Source of the DNA: Planctomycetes bacterium UBA1146
GTDB lineage: Bacteria > Planctomycetota > UBA8108 > UBA1146
DNA: 7,526 bases
Direction of reading: 5' to 3'
NCBI GenBank assembly: GCA_002311345.1
Contig: DCAA01000015.1
Span: 61,458-68,983, forward strand
Position numbers and translations under genes: made by a program. Positions 1 through 4,886 of the stretch are shown in pieces. Numbering within the stretch: the stretch's first letter is position 1; every line of letters starts with the position of its first letter. The notes under the pieces were generated by a model, which saw nothing but the letters and a program-made list of their open reading frames with translations, was not told the origin of the DNA and ran no database searches.

Positions 1-726
1 TCGCCCGCACCAGAGAAGGCCGCACCGGAGAAGGCCACAGAAGCCCCCGCTTTTGCTCCAGCACAGGGAGGTCGTGGTGGCGGTGGCGGAGGCCGCGGTG
101 GGCGTGGTGGCGGTCCTGGAGGCCGTGGTGGAGGCCGTGGTGGAGGTGGAGGCCGTGGTGGAGGCCCAGGAGGCCGTGGTGGAGGCCCAGGAGGCCGCGG
201 AGGTCGCGGAGGCCGCGGAGGCGGAGGCCGCGGCGGTCGTGGACGCGATGACGACGATGGCCCACGTTACGAGGAGAGGGTCGTCAAGATCAATCGCGTC
301 GCTGCAACCGTCAAGGGGGGACGACGGATGTCCTTCAGCGGTCTGATTGTCCTCGGTGACAAGAAGGGCAAGGTCGGTATCGGTTTTGGCAAGGCGAAAG
401 AGGTCCAGGGAGCACTGGAGAAGGCTTTCAAGGATGCCCGTGGCAAGATGCATGATGTCTCCCTCAAGGGGACGACGATACCGCACGAAGTGCTCGGAGC
501 TGCAGGGACCTCCCGGGTCAGAATGTTGCCCGCATCACCGGGTACCGGTGTGATCGCCGGCGCGGCTGTGCGCGCTGTTCTCGAGTGTGCAGGAGTCCAC
601 GATGTCTTGACCAAGCAGTACGGGAGCAATAATCCGCTCAACGTCGTGAAAGCTACACTCGAAGGGTTGCTCAGGATGCGGACCAATGAACAGGTCGAGA
701 AGTTGAGGGGAGTGACACTTCCATGA
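1..726 (+). CDS. rpsE: 30S ribosomal protein uS5 (S5) with N-terminal RGG-repeat extension, 5'-partial
   Basis: Reading frame 1 is open from the first base to TGA at 724-726 (241 residues visible); the start codon lies upstream of the window. From about residue 90 (YEERVVKINRVAATVKGGRR) it matches the uS5 core. The N-terminal dsRBD-like half includes FSGLIVLGDKKGKVGIGFGK, and the C-terminal half includes GTGVIAGAAVRAVLE and GSNNPLNVVKATLEGL. uS5 sits on the solvent side of the 30S subunit near the mRNA entry channel and works in decoding fidelity and assembly. Residues 1-89 are extra compared with ordinary bacterial S5 (about 165 aa). They comprise an APEKA-repeat segment (about 1-22), a pure Gly/Arg/Pro block (23-82, 11 RGG motifs) and DDDD (83-86). 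The frame is continuous into the core, with no stop or frameshift, so the extension belongs to the protein unless an internal start is used. The ATG at 328 lies inside the conserved core and is not a plausible start. The stop overlaps the rplO start (ATGA). Confidence 0.96.
   Translation, partial: SPAPEKAAPEKATEAPAFAPAQGGRGGGGGGRGGRGGGPGGRGGGRGGGGGRGGGPGGRGGGPGGRGGRGGRGGGGRGGRGRDDDDGPRYEERVVKINRVAATVKGGRRMSFSGLIVLGDKKGKVGIGFGKAKEVQGALEKAFKDARGKMHDVSLKGTTIPHEVLGAAGTSRVRMLPASPGTGVIAGAAVRAVLECAGVHDVLTKQYGSNNPLNVVKATLEGLLRMRTNEQVEKLRGVTLP
7..36 (+). repeat. 15-bp tandem repeat encoding APEKA
   Basis: Two adjacent 15-base units (7-21 and 22-36) differ at one third-codon position and encode Ala-Pro-Glu-Lys-Ala twice. 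They lie in the Ala/Pro/Lys/Glu-rich part of the uS5 extension, before the RGG block. More copies may lie upstream of the window. Segments of this composition are usually disordered linkers in bacterial proteins; that role is inferred here. Confidence 0.75.
67..246 (+). repeat. RGG/Gly-Arg low-complexity coding repeat in rpsE
   Basis: This 180-base stretch codes for 60 residues (23-82 of the visible uS5): 44 Gly, 13 Arg and 3 Pro, with no other residue type. Eleven RGG motifs start at residues 25, 32, 35, 42, 46, 52, 59, 66, 69, 72 and 77, and the block ends RGRGRD-like before four Asp. All 13 arginines use CGT or CGC, with CGT dominating the 5' half and CGC the 3' half. The + strand is very G-rich with many GG runs. 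RGG domains are known as disordered, RNA-binding and phase-separating segments, and in eukaryotes as arginine-methylation targets. Confidence 0.95.
148..189 (+). repeat. perfect 21-bp tandem duplication within the RGG block
   Basis: Bases 148-168 and 169-189 are identical 21-mers coding GGRGGGP twice. An exact tandem copy suggests recent slippage or unequal recombination, so the length of the RGG block may vary between strains. Confidence 0.85.
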
Positions 727-1169
727 ACCTCTTCGAACTGAACAAGGGATCAGCAAAATACAAGAACCGTAAACGGATTGGCCGAGGCCATGCAGCCGGC
801 GGAGGAAAAACCGCCGGTCGTGGGCACAATGGAGCTCATTCGCGGTCTGGTTGGAGCAAGAAACGGGGATTCGAGGGTGGCCAAACGCCGCTCTTCCAGC
901 GTCTTCCCAAACGAGGTTTCAGCAACGTGCGTTTTCGTGTCTCCTATGACATCATCAACGTTGGAGATCTGAATCAGGTCCCCGAGGACATTGCCATGGT
1001 GAACCTCGAATACCTGGCCGAAAATGGGCTGGTCCGGAAACGCCATTCACGTCTTAAAATCCTCGGATCCGGCAAGTTAGACCGAAAGATGGTGGTCGAA
1101 GCGGCTCGATTCAGCAAGACTGCCCGTGAACAGATCGAGGGTCTCGGTGGGGAAGCGAAAACGGTCTAG
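723..1169 (+). CDS. rplO: 50S ribosomal protein uL15 (L15)
   Basis: A protein of 148 residues, the usual length for bacterial L15, which binds 23S rRNA and joins the large subunit during assembly. The N-terminus has the family pattern: MNLFELNKG, then KNRKRIGRGHAAGGGKTAGRGHNG, the Gly/Arg/Lys-rich extended tail that threads into rRNA, followed by FEGGQTPLFQRLPKRGF. The C-terminal globular part is the usual mixed fold, including LKILGSGKL. The start at 723 overlaps the rpsE stop by four bases (ATGA), which suggests translational coupling; an AGGGGAG motif at 706-712 is a fitting ribosome-binding site. In many bacteria rpmD (uL30) separates rpsE and rplO; here there is no room for it. secY follows after 8 bases. 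Confidence 0.98.
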   Translation: MNLFELNKGSAKYKNRKRIGRGHAAGGGKTAGRGHNGAHSRSGWSKKRGFEGGQTPLFQRLPKRGFSNVRFRVSYDIINVGDLNQVPEDIAMVNLEYLAENGLVRKRHSRLKILGSGKLDRKMVVEAARFSKTAREQIEGLGGEAKTV

Positions 1170-1177
1170 GGAGCTTC

Positions 1178-2527
1178 ATGTTTCAGGCGATTGCTAACAT
1201 TCTGGCGATTGCAGATCTCCGACGTCGGTTGTTTTTCACCTTCATGGCGCTGGCGATCTATCGCATCGGTTTTCACATCTACCTTCCAGGTGTTCGCCTC
1301 GACATTCTGGACCAGGTCAAGGAGAACGCCGAGCAGAACACCGATGGGTTGGTCAACTTCATCGCGATGACGAGCATGCTGACCGGGGGTGCTCTGAGCC
1401 AGGCCGCAGTCTTCTCTCTGGGGATCATGCCGTACATCAGCGCATCCATCATCTTCTCGCTGATGACGAAGGTGTTCCCCAAGTTGGAGGAACTTCAGAA
1501 GGAAGGGGAGTCCGGGCGAAAGGTCATCAATCGCTGGACCCGTTACTCGACCGTTCTGCTCTGTTTGATCCAGTCATTACTGGTGGTTCAGTGGGTTGCC
1601 AGTCCCGATTCGGGAGTGAACGGGCAAGCCATCTCCGAGAGTGGTTTTGGCATCGGATTGTTGCAGGTGATGGTCCTTACCGGCGGAACTCTGTTTTTGA
1701 TGTGGCTCGGCGAGAAAATCACCGAGAACGGTATCGGTAACGGAATCTCACTGATGATCATGGCGGGGATTGTTTCTTCGGTCCCTGCGAGTTTGCTCAG
1801 TTTCAGTTCTGAATGGGGTACGCTCGATCCGGACGGTAGGCCTTTCTTCATCCTGAGGATGCTGAGTCTCATCGGCTTCTTCCTTGCGGTTGTCGCGGCG
1901 GTGGTCTTCATCACCAAGGGTCAGCGCAGGATTCCCATCCAGAATGCTCGTACCGTACGCGGTGCTGGAGGGCAGCGGCATTACATGCCGATCAAGGTCA
2001 ACAGCGCTGGTGTGTTGCCGATCATCTTCGCCCAGTCCTTGCTCATCATTCCTGGTGTCGTACTGGGTATCATGGGAGCGACCACCCTGAGTCAACTGCT
2101 GAGTTACGGCACCTTCTGGTACCTGATCCTCTATGCCCTGATGATCCTGTTCTTCACTTACTTCTGGACATCGCTTTACTACAACCCCGTCGAGATTGCC
2201 GACAACATGAAAGAGCATGGCTCCTTCGTTCCGGGGATCCGGCCGGGGCGACGTACGGCCGAATATCTGCAGCAGGTGTTCGCCAGGATTACCCTGGCAG
2301 GGGCCGTTTTCCTCGCCGCCATCGCGCTGATCCCGATGCTGGTCACCCAGAAGATGGGAATCGATTCCTTTGCTGCCCAGATGCTGGGGGGAACAGGAAT
2401 CCTGATCACCGTGGGGGTTGCTCTCGACCTCGTCGACAAGATTGAAGCCCAGCTCCTGGCTCGCCAGTACGAAGGCTTCGTGGCTCCTCGTCGAAAGAAA
2501 TCTGGAGCCGTTACGAGAGATCTTTAG
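1178..2527 (+). CDS. secY: protein translocase channel subunit SecY
   Basis: This 449-residue integral membrane protein is the channel of SecYEG, through which pre-proteins cross or enter the cytoplasmic membrane. About ten hydrophobic segments can be seen, roughly at residues 15-36, 76-97, 121-141, 157-177, 187-207, 229-247, 273-293, 314-333, 371-390 and 401-420. Family motifs include YRIGFHIYLPGV at the end of TM1, the plug/TM2 region (LTGGALSQAAVFSLGIMPYISASI), ENGIGNGIS before TM5, KGQRRIPIQ in the loop after TM6, KVNSAGVLPIIFA in TM7, and SFVPGIRPG in the large cytoplasmic loop. Arg355 matches the E. coli Arg357 needed for SecA-driven export. The basic C-terminal tail (APRRKKSG) is cytoplasmic. 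An AGGGAG site at 1168-1173 precedes the ATG. adk begins 3 bases after the stop. Confidence 0.99.
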   Translation: MFQAIANILAIADLRRRLFFTFMALAIYRIGFHIYLPGVRLDILDQVKENAEQNTDGLVNFIAMTSMLTGGALSQAAVFSLGIMPYISASIIFSLMTKVFPKLEELQKEGESGRKVINRWTRYSTVLLCLIQSLLVVQWVASPDSGVNGQAISESGFGIGLLQVMVLTGGTLFLMWLGEKITENGIGNGISLMIMAGIVSSVPASLLSFSSEWGTLDPDGRPFFILRMLSLIGFFLAVVAAVVFITKGQRRIPIQNARTVRGAGGQRHYMPIKVNSAGVLPIIFAQSLLIIPGVVLGIMGATTLSQLLSYGTFWYLILYALMILFFTYFWTSLYYNPVEIADNMKEHGSFVPGIRPGRRTAEYLQQVFARITLAGAVFLAAIALIPMLVTQKMGIDSFAAQMLGGTGILITVGVALDLVDKIEAQLLARQYEGFVAPRRKKSGAVTRDL

Positions 2528-2530
2528 ACG

Positions 2531-3184
2531 GTGCGGCTGGTATTCCTCGGACCTCCCGGTGTAGGTAAGGGAACCCAGGCGGCTGGTCTTTCCAGCGATC
2601 TCTCGATTCCGCACATCTCCACCGGAGCCCTGTTACGCGAAGCCCTCGACAAGGGGACTCCGACCGGGCTCGAGGCGAAATCCTTCATGGAAGCAGGCGA
2701 ACTGGTTCCCGATACGGTGGTGCTGAGACTGGTGCAGGAACGGATCTCCAGACCTGATTCGAGTGCTGGCTGGTTACTCGACGGATACCCGAGAAACCTG
2801 GTGCAAGCCGCAGCCCTCTGCGAGCTCCTCACCGAGATGCAGCAATCTCTGGACCGGGTGGTTTACTTCGAGTGCTCGGAAGCGGAAGTCCTACGCCGTC
2901 TCGGTGGAAGACGGGCATGTCGAAATTGTGGTGAGACTTTCCACATCGAGTTTGCCCCGGCCACAGGTGCCTGCAGTGCTGGCTCGGGTGAGGCTTGCGA
3001 TCTCTACCAACGTAGTGACGATTCCGAGCAGGCGATCCTCAATCGTCTGGAGGTCTACCGGCGTGAGACTGATCCACTGGTCGACCACTACCGTGAACAG
3101 AGCGCGTTGGTTGTCGTCGATGGATCCGCATCCATCGAGGCGGTAAGCGTTTCATTGCGAAAGGCCCTGGGACAAACCCCGTGA
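2531..3184 (+). CDS. adk: adenylate kinase with zinc-type LID domain
   Basis: A protein of 217 residues that interconverts ATP + AMP and 2 ADP in the cytoplasm. The GTG start is preceded by GAGAGA at 2515-2520 and lies 3 bases after secY. Visible motifs are the P-loop GPPGVGKGT (7-15), TGALLR with Arg36 for AMP binding, and DGYPR (84-88). The LID follows GGRRACRNC and carries Cys130, Cys133, Cys148 and Cys156, then LYQRSDD, and NRLEVY with a substrate arginine (172). A long LID with cysteines marks the zinc-binding bacterial type. The usual second pair is CxxC or CxxD, but here Cys148 and Cys156 are seven residues apart, an atypical spacing. The stop overlaps the map start (GTGA). A secY-adk-map order is common in bacteria. 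Confidence 0.98.
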   Translation: MRLVFLGPPGVGKGTQAAGLSSDLSIPHISTGALLREALDKGTPTGLEAKSFMEAGELVPDTVVLRLVQERISRPDSSAGWLLDGYPRNLVQAAALCELLTEMQQSLDRVVYFECSEAEVLRRLGGRRACRNCGETFHIEFAPATGACSAGSGEACDLYQRSDDSEQAILNRLEVYRRETDPLVDHYREQSALVVVDGSASIEAVSVSLRKALGQTP

Positions 3185-3978
3185 TTCACTACAAGTCTCC
3201 CCGCGAAATCGATCGGATGGCAGTTCCCGGCGAGATGGTCGCTCTCACTTTCCAGACCATTGCGGGGCTGGTTCATGCCGGGACCACGACTCAGGAAATC
3301 GATGATGTGGTTCGTGATTTCGTCAAGGATCTGGGGGGCAAGCCGCTCTTTCTCGGCTACAACGGATTTCCGGCCCACTGCTGTATCTCGGTCAACGACG
3401 AGGTTGTGCACGGGATTCCCGGTGACCGGGTGCTGTTGGAAGGCGATCTCGTCAGCATCGATATCGGTATCGAAGCCGAAGGGTTCTGCGGTGACTCTGC
3501 TCGCACATATCTGATCGGGGAAGGTGACGACACTTCCCGTCAGGTACTGAGTGTCTGCCGCGCAGCTCTCGCTGCCGGGATCGATGGCGCCCGTCCAGGC
3601 AGTACCCTGGTGAAGATGATCGAGGCGATCGAGAGCGTGATCCGCGAATCCCGGCTGGGCCTGGTCGAAAGCTTTGTGGGTCATGGGATCGGCCGCCAGA
3701 TGCATGAGGAACCGCAGGTGCCTAACTTTGTTAGTCCGGTATTGCGCCGAACTGATATCGAATTGCGCCCCGGCCTGGTGCTGGCCATCGAGCCGATGGT
3801 CAATGCCGGGACCGGAGCCGTCCAGACGCTCGACGATGGCTGGACCGTGGTGAGTGCGGATGGAGGCATATCGGCCCATTGCGAGCACACGGTGGCGATT
3901 ACCGAGCAGGGGCCGAGGGTCCTGACATTGGGGCCTGGGGAGTGCTGGCCCCCTGCTTCCGGAACTCCCGGTCAATAG
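3181..3978 (+). CDS. map: type I methionine aminopeptidase
   Basis: A protein of 265 residues that removes the initiator methionine from nascent proteins whose second residue is small, acting at the ribosome after deformylation. It has the pita-bread fold signature, and all five metal ligands can be placed: Asp94 (SIDIG), Asp105 (CGDSAR), His168 (GHGIG), Glu204 (AIEPM) and Glu235 (CEHT). The catalytic-site histidines are His77 (NDEVVHGIP) and His175 (MHEEP). No N-terminal zinc-finger or SH3-binding extension is present, so this is a short type Ia form. After the last strand (VAITEQGPRVLTL) there is a 15-residue Gly/Pro-rich tail. The GTG start overlaps the adk stop by four bases; there is no strong ribosome-binding site of its own, so translation is probably coupled. 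Confidence 0.98.
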   Translation: MIHYKSPREIDRMAVPGEMVALTFQTIAGLVHAGTTTQEIDDVVRDFVKDLGGKPLFLGYNGFPAHCCISVNDEVVHGIPGDRVLLEGDLVSIDIGIEAEGFCGDSARTYLIGEGDDTSRQVLSVCRAALAAGIDGARPGSTLVKMIEAIESVIRESRLGLVESFVGHGIGRQMHEEPQVPNFVSPVLRRTDIELRPGLVLAIEPMVNAGTGAVQTLDDGWTVVSADGGISAHCEHTVAITEQGPRVLTLGPGECWPPASGTPGQ

Positions 3979-3981
3979 AGC

Positions 3982-4006
3982 GCTCCAGCCAGTGTTCTTC
4001 TGGAGC
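3982..4006 (+). repeat. inverted repeat just downstream of map
   Basis: GCTCCAG at 3982-3988 is the exact reverse complement of CTGGAGC at 4000-4006, giving a 7-bp stem with an 11-nt loop, starting 4 bases after the map stop codon. No T-run follows on the + strand (the next bases are cggtgaaaaag), so it is not a standard intrinsic terminator. It could stabilise the 3' end of the upstream transcript, or end transcription weakly. Confidence 0.45.
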
Positions 4007-4050
4007 CGGTGAAAAAGTCAGAAATATTGTGGAAATAGTAAGATAGCGAC

Positions 4051-4080
4051 TTGACGCTAGAGGGACCCAATCAGTATATT
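4051..4080 (+). promoter_or_regulatory. sigma70-type promoter for the rpmJ-rplQ unit
   Basis: TTGACG at 4051-4056 is five of six to the -35 consensus and TATATT at 4075-4080 is five of six to the -10 consensus, with an 18-bp spacer. The AT-rich stretch just upstream (about 4011-4048), in a GC-rich context, could act as an UP element for the alpha C-terminal domain. Transcription would start near 4086-4088. It points toward rpmJ and lies in the only long gap of the window. This is a sequence match only; the start site is not proven. Confidence 0.7.
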
Positions 4081-4134
4081 CTTCGCTCCCCTTGTCCACA
4101 TCGGACGAGATCTGTGTTTACGGACGATGGTATC

Positions 4135-4175
4135 GACCGGCGTTCCGACTCTCCAGGGATCGGGCCGGTCCTTTT
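4135..4175 (+). terminator. attenuator-like hairpin in the leader
   Basis: GACCGG (4135-4140) pairs with CCGGTC (4165-4170), and within it CCGA (4145-4148) pairs with TCGG (4160-4163). The outer stem is followed by CTTTTC (4171-4176). The short T-run and interrupted stem make this at best a weak intrinsic terminator; it may instead be a structural leader element. Confidence 0.3.
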
Positions 4176-4293
4176 CGTGTCTGGCAACTGATGAAGCGTC
4201 TTTGTGGCAGGTGGGAGGGTGTTGGGTAGAGGAAGAGATCACCGGGAAATGGACTTCTTTTTCCAATCTCTGGACGGTTTTTTCCTGGGTGCG

Positions 4294-4298
4294 AGGAG
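4294..4298 (+). promoter_or_regulatory. ribosome-binding site of rpmJ
   Basis: AGGAG lies 9 bases before the rpmJ ATG at 4308, within GCGAGGAGAGAGTC. It is among the best Shine-Dalgarno matches in the window and supports the short rpmJ gene. The same bases are complementary to the leader segment around 4147-4154. Confidence 0.8.
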
Positions 4299-4307
4299 AG
4301 AGTCAGC

Positions 4308-4424
4308 ATGAAGGTGCGTGCTTCCGTGAAGCGGATCTGCGAGCGATGCAAACTGATCCGTCGCAAGGGAGTTCTCCGGATCATCTGTGTGAATCCCCGG
4401 CACAAGCAAAGGCAAGGCAAATAG
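4308..4424 (+). CDS. rpmJ: 50S ribosomal protein bL36 (L36), zinc-binding form
   Basis: A short gene of 38 codons plus stop. The product begins MKVRASVKRICERCKLIRRK and ends NPRHKQRQGK, the standard bL36 pattern and almost the standard length. The zinc-ribbon ligands are Cys11, Cys14, Cys27 and His32, so this is the C+ (zinc-holding) form; bacteria with zinc-sparing copies keep a C- paralogue elsewhere. bL36 is the smallest large-subunit protein and binds 23S rRNA late in assembly. The start is supported by AGGAG at 4294-4298. It is the first gene after the promoter at 4051-4080, and rpsM follows after 68 bases, the order usual in bacteria apart from the missing infA upstream. Confidence 0.97.
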   Translation: MKVRASVKRICERCKLIRRKGVLRIICVNPRHKQRQGK

Positions 4425-4492
4425 AGTCATCTTCTCGTGTGGTGTGTTCATCACGCCGGTTCATGTGAAGTAGTTGGGGTTGGGTCGGACGG

Positions 4493-4861
4493 ATGCCAAG
4501 GATCCAGGGTGTTGACATCCCGGCGAACAAGCGCGTTCACGTGGCGCTGACTTACATCTACGGGATTGGTCCCTATTCGGCGTTTCAGATCTGTGATGGG
4601 GCCGGCATCCAGCCGGAGGTCAAGGCGAGAGATCTCAGTGAGGATGAAGTGAGCCGGATCACCACGGTGATCCAGAACTCTTTTATCGTCGAGGGAGAAC
4701 TCCGACGTCAGGTTCAGCAGAACATCACACGCCTGAAGGACATCTCCAGTTACCGGGGCATTCGACATCGCAGAGGACTTCCGGTGCGCGGACAGAAGAC
4801 CCGTACCAATGCTCGCACTCGTAAGGGCCCGGCTCGTGCCGTGGCGAAGAAGAAGAACTAG
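4493..4861 (+). CDS. rpsM: 30S ribosomal protein uS13 (S13)
   Basis: A protein of 122 residues, the family's usual length. It starts MPRIQGVDIPANKRV and continues ALTYIYGIG, the helix-two-turn-helix region, RLKDISSYRGIRHRRGLPVRGQ, and a basic tail (KTRTNARTRKGPARAVAKKKN) that reaches toward the decoding sites. uS13 is in the 30S head, contacts P-site tRNA with its tail and forms the B1 bridges to the large subunit. An in-frame stop just upstream (ATG TGA at 4463-4468) fixes the start at 4493. The Shine-Dalgarno sequence is poor (only G-rich sequence at about 4476-4484), unlike neighbouring genes. rpsK starts 25 bases after the stop. Confidence 0.98.
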   Translation: MPRIQGVDIPANKRVHVALTYIYGIGPYSAFQICDGAGIQPEVKARDLSEDEVSRITTVIQNSFIVEGELRRQVQQNITRLKDISSYRGIRHRRGLPVRGQKTRTNARTRKGPARAVAKKKN

Positions 4862-4874
4862 GTACCCTCGAATC

Positions 4875-4879
4875 GGAGA
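4875..4879 (+). promoter_or_regulatory. ribosome-binding site that fixes the rpsK TTG start
   Basis: GGAGA ends 7 bases before TTG at 4887. No comparable site precedes the upstream in-frame ATG at 4809, which lies within rpsM. Confidence 0.7.
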
Positions 4880-4886
4880 CTTTGAA

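Larger units (their letters stand above)
3979..4307 (+). other. 329-bp intergenic region without a gene (map-rpmJ)
   Basis: No open frame here looks like a real protein. The only sizeable + strand frame (4127-4468) runs out of frame through rpmJ and has no recognisable family features. No IF-1-like sequence (infA) is present, although infA often sits here. The region holds the post-map inverted repeat, an AT-rich tract (about 4011-4048), a promoter and a leader with hairpins and T-runs (4258-4262, 4278-4283). Confidence 0.8.
4087..4307 (+). promoter_or_regulatory. putative structured 5' leader of the rpmJ-rpsM-rpsK-rpsD-rpoA-rplQ mRNA
   Basis: If the promoter at 4051-4080 is used, about 220 nt are transcribed before the rpmJ start. 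The leader contains a hairpin (4135-4170) followed by a short T-run. Segments at 4147-4154 in that hairpin's loop region are complementary to the rpmJ ribosome-binding region (4295-4304). In E. coli the alpha operon is autoregulated by uS4 binding a leader pseudoknot, and rpsD is in this unit, so a ribosomal-protein-responsive leader is plausible. The sequence shows no clear match to a known leader class; the role is inferred. Confidence 0.4.

Noticed and set aside
53..346. A 97-residue Ala/Val/Glu-rich open frame over the RGG block
   Set aside because: It is an out-of-frame reading of the Gly/Arg repeat; the uS5 frame through the same bases continues into a conserved core.
328..726. Start of rpsE at the ATG at 328
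   Set aside because: This would cut off conserved uS5 residues (ERVVKINRV and KGGRR) that lie in frame just upstream, so it is not the true start.
1748..2614. A 288-residue antisense frame opposite secY
   Set aside because: A hydrophilic low-complexity shadow of the SecY coding sequence, with no recognisable domain.
3088..3975. A 295-residue antisense frame opposite map
   Set aside because: It mirrors map codons; the sense strand encodes a complete methionine aminopeptidase with all metal ligands, and nothing in the antisense protein is recognisable.
4262..4283. Intrinsic terminator just before rpmJ (TCCA/TGGA stem followed by six T)
   Set aside because: The stem is only 4 bp with little GC, and it would cut off the downstream ribosomal genes; at most a minor attenuation element.
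4127..4468. A 113-residue open frame between the promoter and rpsM
   Set aside because: It overlaps all of rpmJ in another frame, has no good ribosome-binding site and no family-like motif. bL36 is certain in the other frame.
4809..4886. An rpsK start at the upstream ATG at 4809
   Set aside because: It lies inside rpsM and adds residues foreign to uS11; TTG at 4887 has a well-placed GGAGA and gives the family N-terminus.
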